From Candidatus Scatomorpha stercoravium (GTDB lineage Bacteria > Bacillota > Clostridia > Oscillospirales > Oscillospiraceae): a stretch of 13,789 nucleotides of DNA. A program made the position numbers and the translations under genes. Positions 7,284 through 13,789 of this stretch are shown piece after piece; position 1 is the first letter of the stretch; every line of letters starts with the position of its first letter. The stretch lies in the NCBI GenBank assembly GCA_018716005.1, contig DVKN01000044.1, forward strand, positions 1-13,789. The letters are read 5' to 3'. The notes below the pieces were generated by a model, which saw only the letters and a program-made list of their open reading frames with translations, made no database searches and was not told where the DNA came from.

Positions 7284-8855
7284 TCACCTCGCTTTGGATG
7301 TATAGGAGATACGCGGGTCCATGACCGCCATGAGTATATCTCCCAGAATTGCGGATATGATGAAAAGTACGCCGTAGAAGAGGGCCACGCCCACGATGAC
7401 CGCGTTGTCGTACGCGCCTATGGCCTGGACGAGCAGCCCGCCGACGCCGGGGATGAGGTAGACCTGCTCGAGGATTATCGCGCCGCCCAGCGCGCCGGTG
7501 ATGGCGCCCGGGATGCCGTGGACTATGGGTATGGCGGCGTTCTTGAAGATGTGCCGCGTGAATATCTCGCGCTCGCTCAGGCCCTCGCTCCGGGCGAACT
7601 TTACGTAGTCGGAGTTCATCTGGTCGACCATGTAGCGCCGCATCCACTTCATCTCGCCGGCTATCGCGCCGATGGCGGAGGAGGCGATGGGCATGATGTA
7701 CATAATCCAGGTCGGGTTGTCCAGCGAGAACGTCGTCGGCAGCCCCAGCTTGTTGCCTATGGCCTTGAGCATGAGCATATAGGCGAGGCCGGGCACGGCC
7801 ATTATGATGACGACGTAGGCGTTGCCGCAGCGGTCGACCCAGGTGTCCTTCTTCTTCGCCATCAGTATGCCGAGCGGGAGGCCCACGATGTACGCAAGCG
7901 CCGAGGCGATGATGCTGACGATGAAGGAGTAGGATATGCGCGAGCCGGAGTCCTTGACGAGGCTGACGTTCGTATAGTCGTCCGTATAGAGCTCCTGGTA
8001 GACGAGGTTGAACTCGCGCGAGCCGGCGAGGTAGGTGGCGGTATGCAGGTCGTCCGCGCTCTCCTGCACCGCGCCGGTGGGATAGTAGGTCGTGCTCTTT
8101 ACGTAGTTGCCCTGCGGCTGGACCATCGTGTCGAAGGCGTCGACGCCCTTGTTGACGGAGTAGCTGGTGCCGAGGCGTATCTTGACGAAGTTCTGGTGTA
8201 CGTAGGGGAAGGTGTCGTCGAAGTACAGGAGGTACTTGTGCAGCGTTCCGTTGCCCATGATGGCCGGCGAGAACTTCTCGCCGCCGTAGGCCGGGTCGTA
8301 GAGCGTGAAGCTCAGGCCCCGCTCGCCTATGTCCTCCTGGACGTAGTGGATGTTGTCAAAGTCGAGTATGCTGAGGAAGAAATTCGCCATGCGTATGAGG
8401 AGCGGCGTATTCTGGTAGGCGAAGAGCGACTGCGCGCCGCCCGTCGCAACGCGGGTGGGCGTGGCCATGACGGCGTCGAGCCTCGCGACGGTGTAGCCCT
8501 GGGCCTCGTACTCGGCGGTGAACTCGGCGACGTACTGCGCGGTCTTCGCGCTGTCGTCCGCGGCCGTGCGGCCTATGGTGGCGACGGACGCGCGCTCTTC
8601 CTCGGTTATCTCCCCCGCCGCGACCTTGGCGTTGAGCCAGTCGGTGTAGGGGACGTAGTCGAGGTAGTCGTACTCCTCCCACTTCTGGTAGGTGTAGATG
8701 AGCTTCTGGTTGTTCGCGAGCTTCACGTACTGCTCGTCCTCGGCGAAGATGAGCGTCGGGTCAAGCCAGGAGAAGACCATCAGCATTATGAGCGCAACCG
8801 CGATGATGACCGAGATGCAGCCGCGGAAGAATCGTTTGAAAAAGTACTTTACCAT
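7284..8855 (-). CDS. oppB: Oligopeptide ABC transporter permease OppB/AmiC-type with large extracytoplasmic domain
   Basis: A 523-residue permease subunit. The first membrane helix (about 12-29) is followed by roughly 270 extracytoplasmic residues, then by a BPD_transp_1 domain from about 307. That plan matches AmiC of streptococci (about 500 residues) rather than the roughly 310-residue enterobacterial OppB. The outer domain keeps the AmiC-like segment HKYLLYFDDTFPYVHQNFVK (206-225). The EAA loop is DYVKFARSEGLSEREIFTRH (416-435), followed by the usual HGIPGAITGALGGAIILEQVY. The protein ends with ILGDILMAVMDPRI. The ATG at 8853-8855 has AAGGGAG at 8863-8869, spaced by 7 bases. The gene is 172 bases from oppA, the widest gap in the operon, and that gap holds hairpins (8981-9025 and 8863-8908) which may set its expression below that of oppA. 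Confidence 0.95.
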   Translation of the reverse strand: MVKYFFKRFFRGCISVIIAVALIMLMVFSWLDPTLIFAEDEQYVKLANNQKLIYTYQKWEEYDYLDYVPYTDWLNAKVAAGEITEEERASVATIGRTAADDSAKTAQYVAEFTAEYEAQGYTVARLDAVMATPTRVATGGAQSLFAYQNTPLLIRMANFFLSILDFDNIHYVQEDIGERGLSFTLYDPAYGGEKFSPAIMGNGTLHKYLLYFDDTFPYVHQNFVKIRLGTSYSVNKGVDAFDTMVQPQGNYVKSTTYYPTGAVQESADDLHTATYLAGSREFNLVYQELYTDDYTNVSLVKDSGSRISYSFIVSIIASALAYIVGLPLGILMAKKKDTWVDRCGNAYVVIIMAVPGLAYMLMLKAIGNKLGLPTTFSLDNPTWIMYIMPIASSAIGAIAGEMKWMRRYMVDQMNSDYVKFARSEGLSEREIFTRHIFKNAAIPIVHGIPGAITGALGGAIILEQVYLIPGVGGLLVQAIGAYDNAVIVGVALFYGVLFIISAILGDILMAVMDPRISYTSKAR

Positions 8856-8862
8856 AAGCGCG

Positions 8863-8908
8863 CTCCCTTTTATGGGGAGAGGCGGATGAGGAAATCCCCA
8901 CCCGCCTC
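8863..8908 (-). promoter_or_regulatory. Competing hairpins over the oppB ribosome site
   Basis: Three mutually exclusive stems can be read directly. CTCCC/GGGAG (8863-8867 with 8875-8879) would hide the oppB Shine-Dalgarno site. TGGGGA/TCCCCA (8873-8878 with 8895-8900) uses the same right-hand bases and would free it. GAGGCGG/CCGCCTC (8879-8885 with 8902-8908) is a third choice. This could tune oppB translation; no ligand or leader peptide is evident and function is inferred. Confidence 0.35.
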
Positions 8909-8980
8909 GCCTGGATTATCGGCGCTCCAGGAACATATGGAATATTCCGTTGAGCATATAGGCGGATATCGTGCCTGGGA

Positions 8981-9025
8981 AGCCCCGCAGGGCGGGACGC
9001 GCCCGCCCGCGCGGGGGCCGGGGCT
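8981..9025 (-). promoter_or_regulatory. GC-rich compound hairpin between oppA and oppB
   Basis: The outer stem AGCCCCG/CGGGGCT (8981-8987 with 9019-9025) encloses a perfect inner stem GGGCGGG/CCCGCCC (8990-8996 with 9002-9008) with loop ACGCG. It begins three bases after the oppA stop codon. No T-run follows on the minus strand, so it is not a standard terminator. A 3' stabiliser or partial stop that keeps oppA mRNA above oppBCDF mRNA is the usual role of such structures behind binding-protein genes. Confidence 0.6.
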
Positions 9026-9027
9026 GA

Positions 9028-11172
9028 TTACCAGAGGCCCATCTTCTGGTCGCAGAAGCCGTCGCCGTAGGGCAGCAGGCCGTCGAGGTAGGTCTTCGGG
9101 TCGCCGAAGTCGCCGCCGATGCCGCCGAGGCCGCCGAGGTCGTAGTTGTACTCGCTGCCGCTCGTGGTGTTGAACCAGCAGTTGAGGTTCTCGGTGGCGT
9201 CCTGGCACTCGATGAGGCTTATCTCAACGAGGCCGCCGGTGGCTTCCTCGATGCAGGTCTTGAGGACCATGGCCTGGTTGGTGGCGGTCTCATTGTAGGC
9301 GCTGTAGGGGTAGTCGAGGACAATCGGGTTCTCGGCGCTGACCTCGAAGCCCATGGCGGCGAGCTCCTCAACCGCGAGGGCGAGGGCGGCCTGGGCGTTC
9401 TCGGGGCTGTACCAGCCGTCGAAGCCGTCGGAGCTCATGGTCTCCTCGTCCCAGACCTTGAAGGGATAGCCGTCGGCCGTGACCTGGGCCTGGACTATCT
9501 CGCCGTAGAAGGTGCCGGCCGGGAAGGTGGTCTCCGTGCCGTTTATCTCAATCGTGACGTCCTCCTCGAGGGAGACGAAGGTGCCGGGCACGAAGCCGTT
9601 GCGCAGGCAGACGTACTTGAGGTCGGTGCCGAGGCTCTGCTCGATGTAGGTGGCGCGGTCGATGCTGTAGCCTATGGCGAGGCGGAAGTTCTGGTTCTGC
9701 ATCGCGGCGCGGGCAGCCTCCTTCTGGGCGTCGTCCTTGGTGGACGGGCAGGCGCCGTCGGCGACGTTCGCGTAGGTCTGGCGGTTGAGGTTAGACCACA
9801 TGAGGAAGATGTTCATGACGTTCGGCGCGACGTGGCAGTACTTGTCGAAGCTGCCGTCGGCCTTCGCCATCTCGAGCTGGGCGGTGTCGAGCGCGAGGGT
9901 GGTGCCGGTGCCGTTCATGAAGTCGTTGTATTCGCGGGTGACGTCGCTGCCGTCGTCGTAGATGAAGTTGACGGCCTTGATGGCGACGTTCTCGGCGTTC
10001 CAGTAGCTCTCGTTGGCGACGTAGTTGATGGAGTTCTTATCGGTGACGTTGGTGCACAGGTACGGGCCGCAGTAGGCGATGTGGTCCTGGTCGGTGCCGT
10101 ACAGGTAGGTGCTCGAGGCGGTGGCCGCGTCGTACTCCGCGATGCCGAAGACGCCGCCCTGGCTCAGGTAGTAGCTGCGGCTCATGGGCAGGAAGGCGGT
10201 GTCGGAAATCATGCTGAAGAAGTACGGGCACTCGTCGACGAGGGTGTACTCGAGGGTGTAGTCGTCGACGGCCTTGATGCCGACCTGGCTGAAGTCGGTA
10301 ATCTCGCCGCTGAGGTACTCGGCGACGCCGACAACGACGCCGCGGAGGTTGTCGATGGCGCTAGAGCCGGTGTCGGCAAGGTGCTGCAGGCCCGCGACCC
10401 AGTCGTCGGCCACGAGGTCGGCGACCTTACGGCCCTGGGAGTCGACCCACTCGACGCCCTCGCGGATGTCGAAGGTGTAGGTGAGGCCGTCGTCGCTCAC
10501 GGTGTAGCCGGTGGCGAGGCGCGGCTGCTGGACGCTCTCGGAGTCGTACTGATAGAGGTAGTCGATGAAGGAGGCGTCGTCGTGGAAGTCGCCGTCGCTG
10601 AGGATGTCCCAGGTCGTGCCGACGCGGTCGAAGGTGGTGACGGCGGTGTCGGCGAAGGTGTAGCCCTTGCCGGCGAGGTACTCCCTGGCGGAGTCGGAAT
10701 AGGTGCCGGTGCCGGCGAGCTCGTACCAGAGGTCGGTGAGCGCGGCGTAATCCTCGTTACCGATTACCTCGTTGGTGAGGATCATCTGGTCATAGTAGAC
10801 GCGGTCTCCCATCCAGCTGATGTAGCCGCCGGAGCGGAAGGCGGTGCGGCTCATGGCGTAGCAGCCGCCGGCCGTGTACATCGGGCTCGCGACGCCGCTC
10901 TCGAGGAACTTGGCCTCGGCGACGGCCATCAGGGCCCAGCGCTCGGACAGGGTCTCGGCCGCGAGAGCCTCCTGGTAGACCTCGTAGAAGTCGCCCAGGG
11001 CGGCCATGTAGATGGCTTCGTCGTCCGTGAGGACGCCGCCCTCGGCCGCTTCGGTCGGCGCGGGGGTGCTCGAAGTGCCGACGATGTCCGTGCCGGCGCC
11101 GCCGCAGGCGGCCAGCGCGAGCACCATGGCGAGGCACAGCGCAAGGGCTAGCAGTTTCTTCATCTTGTTCAT
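9028..11172 (-). CDS. oppA: Oligopeptide-binding lipoprotein OppA/AmiA-type (SBP family 5), apparently circularly permuted
   Basis: The 714-residue receptor captures peptides outside the membrane and delivers them to OppBC. A lipoprotein signal (basic start, hydrophobic core) ends in lipobox LAAC with C23. The family-5 core is clear from about 180: LATGYTVSDDGLTYTFDIREGVEW (219-242), then VGIKAVDDYTLEYTL (297-311), CGPYLCTN, FRLAIGYSIDR (496-506) and DFGDPKTYLDGLLP (688-701). Residues about 55-155 do not look like a family N terminus. They resemble the family's C-terminal end (DFYEVYQEALAAETLSERW, then a GG.Y..SR segment and NEDYAALTDLWYEL), which is missing from this protein's own C terminus. 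I read this as circular permutation. The ATG at 11170-11172 has GGGAGAGG 5 bases away; an ATG at 11163 is the only realistic alternative. Ile codons are mostly ATC, unlike the other genes here, which suggests high expression. It is the first gene of the operon. Confidence 0.93.
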   Translation of the reverse strand: MNKMKKLLALALCLAMVLALAACGGAGTDIVGTSSTPAPTEAAEGGVLTDDEAIYMAALGDFYEVYQEALAAETLSERWALMAVAEAKFLESGVASPMYTAGGCYAMSRTAFRSGGYISWMGDRVYYDQMILTNEVIGNEDYAALTDLWYELAGTGTYSDSAREYLAGKGYTFADTAVTTFDRVGTTWDILSDGDFHDDASFIDYLYQYDSESVQQPRLATGYTVSDDGLTYTFDIREGVEWVDSQGRKVADLVADDWVAGLQHLADTGSSAIDNLRGVVVGVAEYLSGEITDFSQVGIKAVDDYTLEYTLVDECPYFFSMISDTAFLPMSRSYYLSQGGVFGIAEYDAATASSTYLYGTDQDHIAYCGPYLCTNVTDKNSINYVANESYWNAENVAIKAVNFIYDDGSDVTREYNDFMNGTGTTLALDTAQLEMAKADGSFDKYCHVAPNVMNIFLMWSNLNRQTYANVADGACPSTKDDAQKEAARAAMQNQNFRLAIGYSIDRATYIEQSLGTDLKYVCLRNGFVPGTFVSLEEDVTIEINGTETTFPAGTFYGEIVQAQVTADGYPFKVWDEETMSSDGFDGWYSPENAQAALALAVEELAAMGFEVSAENPIVLDYPYSAYNETATNQAMVLKTCIEEATGGLVEISLIECQDATENLNCWFNTTSGSEYNYDLGGLGGIGGDFGDPKTYLDGLLPYGDGFCDQKMGLW

Positions 11173-11204
11173 TGATTCCTCTCCCTTCGGGGCGTTTATA
11201 TCCA

Positions 11205-11220
11205 TATGCCACCCGGCATA
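11205..11220 (-). promoter_or_regulatory. Small hairpin in the oppA mRNA leader
   Basis: TATGCC/GGCATA form a perfect 6-bp stem with a four-base loop (GGGT on the mRNA), 33 bases upstream of the oppA start codon. It has no T-run and does not cover the ribosome site. A modest effect on mRNA stability is the most that can be proposed. Confidence 0.35.
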
Positions 11221-11271
11221 CTGGAGACTGTCAAAGGGTAAAGATACCCCCGGGGCCTATTACTTTTTCTA

Positions 11272-11300
11272 ATACTACTATAAATATTAGGGCATGTCAA
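11272..11300 (-). promoter_or_regulatory. Probable sigma-70-type promoter of the opp operon
   Basis: A perfect -35 box TTGACA (11295-11300) is followed after 17 bases by TAGTAT (11272-11277), a 4-of-6 match to the -10 box that keeps the key second A and final T. The surrounding DNA is sharply AT-rich in a GC-rich locus. Transcription would start near 11265, giving a leader of roughly 90 bases to oppA. The boxes are read directly; activity is inferred. Confidence 0.65.
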
Positions 11301-11315
11301 CGCAAAATTTCACGC

Positions 11316-11327
11316 TTTGTTAACAAA
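11316..11327. promoter_or_regulatory. Perfect 12-bp palindrome upstream of the opp promoter
   Basis: TTTGTTAACAAA is a perfect dyad centred 21-22 bases upstream of the -35 box, in the position of an activator site. It does not match the consensus I know for CodY or CcpA. A regulator of peptide or nitrogen use is a natural candidate, but none is encoded in the window. Confidence 0.4.
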
Positions 11328-11445
11328 TTCTCCACTCCTTCGGGCCCCTTCGGCCCCATATCCGGGCGCGAAATCTGCACAGGCGGACGGGATATGGCCC
11401 GTTTCGGCGGATATTTGCCACTTTGCGGCGCGAAAGTGCGCTGTG

Positions 11446-11482
11446 AAAAATGCCGCCCTCCCCTTCCGGGGCCGGGCGGCAT
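11446..11482 (-). terminator. Rho-independent terminator after pepT
   Basis: On the minus strand an ATGCCGCCC/GGGCGGCAT stem (arms 11474-11482 and 11450-11458) encloses an inner CCCC/GGGG pairing (11460-11463 with 11468-11471), followed by a run of five T (11446-11450 on the plus strand as A). It lies about 22 bases beyond the pepT stop and separates the peptidase operon from the opp promoter. Confidence 0.92.
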
Positions 11483-11504
11483 AACGTGTGTGCGGGCGGG
11501 TTAT

Positions 11505-12719
11505 TCAGCGGGCGCTATAAATATCCACGAGGCGGCGGAGTATCTCGACGCACTTGTCCATGGCCTCGGCGGTGATGTGCTCGTTCGGGCCGTGGAAGGC
11601 GTAGCCGCCGGTGCAGAGGTTTGGACAGGGCAGGCCCATCCAGCTGAGCTCCGCGCCGTCGGTGCCGCCGCGGACGGGGACTTCGACGGGCTCGACGCCG
11701 CACTCGCGCATGGCGCGGCGGGCGTGCTCAATAAGCTGTGCATGGTCGGGCAGGAGCTTCTCGCGCATATTGCGGTAGCCCTCGCGGAAGGCGACGCTCG
11801 CCGTGCCCTCTCCGTAGCGCTCGTTAATGACGCGCGCGGCGCGGCGGATAAGCTCCTCGCGCTCGCGCAATCCGTCGAGGGAGAAGTCGCGGAGGTTATA
11901 CCTGCTCTCCGCTTTGGACGTGTCGCCGCTAATCGAGGTGAGGTAGAAGTAGCCCTCGCGGCCCGTGGAATCGCGGGGCGTGTCGCAGCCCGGTAGGAGC
12001 GCGTCAAACTCGGCGGCGCAGCGGGCGGCGTTGACCATTATTCCGTACGCGCTGCCCGGGTGGACGTTGACGCCGGCGAAGCTCACGCGGGCGCTCGCGG
12101 CGTTGAAATTCTCCCAGGAGAGCTCGCCGAGCGGCCCGCCGTCGACTGTGAAGGCCGCCGAGGCCAGGAACTGCTCCATATCAAAATTCAGTACCCCGTT
12201 GCCGACCTCCTCGTCGGGCGTGAAGCAGATTGCGAGTGGGCCGTGCGGCACAAAACGCAGTTCGTCGAGCAGGGTCATAATCTCGGCGATGCCGGCCTTG
12301 TCGTCCGCGCCGAGGAGCGTCGAGCCGGAGGCGGTTATGAGCGTCTGCCCGCGCAGGCCGGCGAGGTGCGGGAAGTCCGAAACGCGCAGCGTCCGGCCCT
12401 CGCCGAGAGGCACGTCTCCCCCGTCGTAATCAGGTATGACGCGCGGCCGCACGCCCTCGCCGGGGAAGTCCGGCGCGGTGTCCATATGCGCGATGAGGCC
12501 GAGGGCCTCCGCGCCCTCGCAGCCGGGCGAGGCGGGGAGGGTTGCGTAGACATAACACTCATCGGTGAGATGCGCGTCTTCGAGGCCGAGCTCACGGAGC
12601 TCATCGACCAGAGCGCGTGCAAATACCGGCTGTCCGGGGGTACTGGGCGTAGAGTCCGCGCCCTCGGCGCTTGTCGTGTTGTAGGTTACATAATTTAGAA
12701 GTCGTTCGTATGCCCTCAT
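11505..12719 (-). CDS. pepT: Peptidase T (tripeptide aminopeptidase, M20B family)
   Basis: A 404-residue cytoplasmic zinc exopeptidase that removes the N-terminal residue from tripeptides; the length is normal for PepT. The dinuclear zinc site is complete: H78 in GLIAHMDTAPDF, D139/D140 in LLGADDKAGIAEI, E170-E171 in FTPDEEVGNG, D193 in TVDGGPLGE and H376 in YAFHGPNEH. The dimerisation-domain segment NVHPGSAYGIMVNA (218-231) and VRGGTDGAELSWMGLPCPN (349-367) are typical of PepT and separate it from other M20 peptidases. The ATG at 12717-12719 has GAGGTG at 12724-12729, which overlaps the upstream stop codon. A GTG at 12729-12731 would add four residues but leaves no ribosome site. The gap to the M16C gene is 8 bases, so they are one operon. 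With the Opp importer next door, PepT probably finishes imported peptides. Confidence 0.97.
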   Translation of the reverse strand: MRAYERLLNYVTYNTTSAEGADSTPSTPGQPVFARALVDELRELGLEDAHLTDECYVYATLPASPGCEGAEALGLIAHMDTAPDFPGEGVRPRVIPDYDGGDVPLGEGRTLRVSDFPHLAGLRGQTLITASGSTLLGADDKAGIAEIMTLLDELRFVPHGPLAICFTPDEEVGNGVLNFDMEQFLASAAFTVDGGPLGELSWENFNAASARVSFAGVNVHPGSAYGIMVNAARCAAEFDALLPGCDTPRDSTGREGYFYLTSISGDTSKAESRYNLRDFSLDGLREREELIRRAARVINERYGEGTASVAFREGYRNMREKLLPDHAQLIEHARRAMRECGVEPVEVPVRGGTDGAELSWMGLPCPNLCTGGYAFHGPNEHITAEAMDKCVEILRRLVDIYSAR

Positions 12720-12727
12720 GGCGCACC

Positions 12728-13789
12728 TCACAGTGAAAGTATCTCATCGAGGCCGCAGCGCTCGAGCTCGGCGCGCGGCGCCAGGACGCAGACCCCGTTA
12801 TTTTCGAAGGCCGCGCGGAGCTTCGCCGCGACGGCGAGCAGCGCGTCGGGTCCGGCGGAGAGGAGCTCTTTCCGCTCGGCGCGGAGCGTCTCCGGAGTGA
12901 AGCCGCGGAAGTAGTTTTCGTCCGCGGCGAGGCCCCTCGCGCGCACCCCGAGCAGGGGCTCGAAGGCGCTGACAGCGCCGATAATGAGGCCCGTCAGGTC
13001 CTCCCCGCTGCCGGCGAGGGTTTCCAAAAATCCGGGCGAATCGAGGTAGACACCGAGGGAATTCGCCGCCCCGGGGTCGCGATAAGAGTAGGAGCAGTCG
13101 AAGCCCGTGGCGCGCGTGACGATGCCCGTGCCGTAGGCTCCGCCCTGGACGCGGATGGCGTTCCACAAATATCCGAGCGAAATTGCGCGGTTCGCGAGCT
13201 GCCACGCGCCGCCGAATTCGCCCGAGAGGCCGCCCAGCGCGGCATAGCCGACGTCGCTGGGTATCTCGATGCCCTCGCGCCTCACGGGGAAGGGCGCGAC
13301 GCCGTTGCCGCTTATAATATTGTGCGCCGGGAGGCTTTCAATAAGCTCCGCGAGGGCCGCGTCGACTCGCTCATTACGAGTGCCGGTGAGGGACGCCGTC
13401 AAGGCGGCGCGATTAACGCACTTCTCATATACGGCGCGCAGCTCGGCGCTCAGCGCGGCGAAATCCCAGTTGGCCTCGCGCTCCCGCAGCCAGCAATAAT
13501 ACGAATATCCGTGCGCGTATTCAGCCGCCGCCGCGCCAGGCGTGAACATCGCCGCGACGCGCCCGACGGAGACGTTGTGGCCGTTGTTGATGAGGTTCTG
13601 CATGGCCGAATTCTTCGCCTGACGGAGGATATCGAGGCTGTCGCGCTCGTTCCCGAGCCAGGTTTCGTTGAGGACTTCGCCCAACAATTTGAACGCATCG
13701 GCGGCCTTGCTCTCGAGGGCGCTGACGTCGGCGCGGAGCTTAAGCGAGTAGCCGCCCGCGCGCTCGTAGACGGCGGCGGCGAAGCTCAT
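12728..13789 (-). CDS. M16C metallopeptidase (PreP/Cym1/insulinase-like), C-terminal 353 residues (partial, runs off the right edge)
   Basis: This is the C-terminal half of a clam-shell M16C peptidase that degrades oligopeptides inside its closed chamber. YLWNAIRVQGGAYGTG (207-222 of the visible part) is the family's strongest C-terminal signature. Its Arg and Tyr six residues apart (R213, Y219) are the pair that completes the active site from the second half in PreP. PSDVGYAALGG (177-187) and the final FEPLLGVRARGLAADENYFRGFT also fit. The zinc-binding HxxEH half lies beyond the window, so activity cannot be judged here. The codon at 13787-13789 happens to be ATG, but sequence upstream of the signature starts in mid-domain, so it is an internal Met. 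The gene overlaps the pepT ribosome site and precedes pepT by 8 bases. Family assignment is good; the exact subfamily is less certain. Confidence 0.88.
   Translation of the reverse strand: MSFAAAVYERAGGYSLKLRADVSALESKAADAFKLLGEVLNETWLGNERDSLDILRQAKNSAMQNLINNGHNVSVGRVAAMFTPGAAAAEYAHGYSYYCWLREREANWDFAALSAELRAVYEKCVNRAALTASLTGTRNERVDAALAELIESLPAHNIISGNGVAPFPVRREGIEIPSDVGYAALGGLSGEFGGAWQLANRAISLGYLWNAIRVQGGAYGTGIVTRATGFDCSYSYRDPGAANSLGVYLDSPGFLETLAGSGEDLTGLIIGAVSAFEPLLGVRARGLAADENYFRGFTPETLRAERKELLSAGPDALLAVAAKLRAAFENNGVCVLAPRAELERCGLDEILSL

Larger units (their letters stand above)
11173..11504. other. Intergenic region between pepT and oppA
   Basis: This 332-base gap contains no plausible gene. 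On the minus strand it holds the pepT terminator (11446-11482), then about 100 bases with only weak hairpins (CACTTT/AAAGTG at 11419-11438; GGGCC/GGCCC at 11342-11356). An AT-rich control region (about 11260-11330) with the opp promoter and a palindrome follows, and then a roughly 90-base leader ahead of oppA. It is the most AT-rich stretch in the window. Confidence 0.8.

Noticed and set aside
7279..7647. Longer N terminus for oppC
   Set aside because: It overlaps oppB by over 360 bases and is basic low-complexity sequence; the ATG at 7278 has GAGGTG upstream.
8870..9027. Frameshifted remainder of the OppA C terminus behind its stop
   Set aside because: The gap has room for at most about 57 codons, no frame resembles the family C terminus, and that part is found at the N terminus of OppA instead.
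7260..9173. Plus-strand open frame of 637 codons opposite oppB
   Set aside because: It ends in Arg/Gly-rich runs and has no domain; oppB occupies the minus strand with family motifs throughout.
11173..11205. Upstream start for oppA
   Set aside because: It would place 11 extra polar residues ahead of the lipoprotein signal and read through the ribosome site.
13787..13789. ATG at the right edge as the start of the M16C gene
   Set aside because: The family is about 970 residues long and the zinc-site half is absent, so this is an internal methionine of a gene that continues outside.
1..13789. CRISPR arrays, tRNA/rRNA genes, insertion sequences, phage or defence genes
   Set aside because: I found no regularly spaced repeats, transposase motifs, RNA-gene signatures or attachment-like repeats in the window.

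Overview
The window is GC-rich bacterial DNA in which every recognisable gene lies on the minus strand. The best guess is a gut-type Clostridia/Firmicutes genome (Oscillospirales-like). The reasons are AAGGGAG/GAGGTG ribosome sites, a streptococcal Ami-like oligopeptide transporter, a Clostridia-type CsoR and free use of the Ile codon ATA despite high GC. I cannot name the genus.

Read in the direction of transcription (right to left), the layout is as follows. (1) 13789-11505: the C-terminal half of a PreP/Cym1-like M16C metallopeptidase, then pepT (tripeptidase), closed by a strong intrinsic terminator at 11446-11482. (2) 11504-11173: an intergenic region with a sigma-70-like promoter, a 12-bp perfect palindrome and a short leader hairpin. 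(3) 11172-2002: a six-gene operon oppA-oppB-oppC-oppD-oppF-apbE-like, encoding an Ami-type oligopeptide ABC importer and a membrane-anchored protein with the ApbE flavin-transferase layout. (4) 1957-1: a copper-response unit, with a CsoR operator embedded in the promoter, csoR, and the first 513 codons of a copper-exporting P1B ATPase (copA).

The first three blocks fit together: extracellular oligopeptides are captured by the OppA lipoprotein, imported by OppBCDF, and trimmed to amino acids by the M16C peptidase and PepT. The copper block looks functionally separate.

The unusual part is how far this importer departs from the Ami/Opp plan. OppA appears circularly permuted: the segment that normally closes the fold sits directly after the lipoprotein signal, and the protein stops where that segment would normally begin. 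OppD carries about 230 extra, highly charged, helix-prone residues between Walker A and the Q-loop. OppF has a C-terminal tail with two membrane segments. The last gene keeps the ApbE layout but has lost key flavin-site residues. These four changes in one operon are the main result. Homology statements rest on family sequences as I remember them; no search or alignment program was run.
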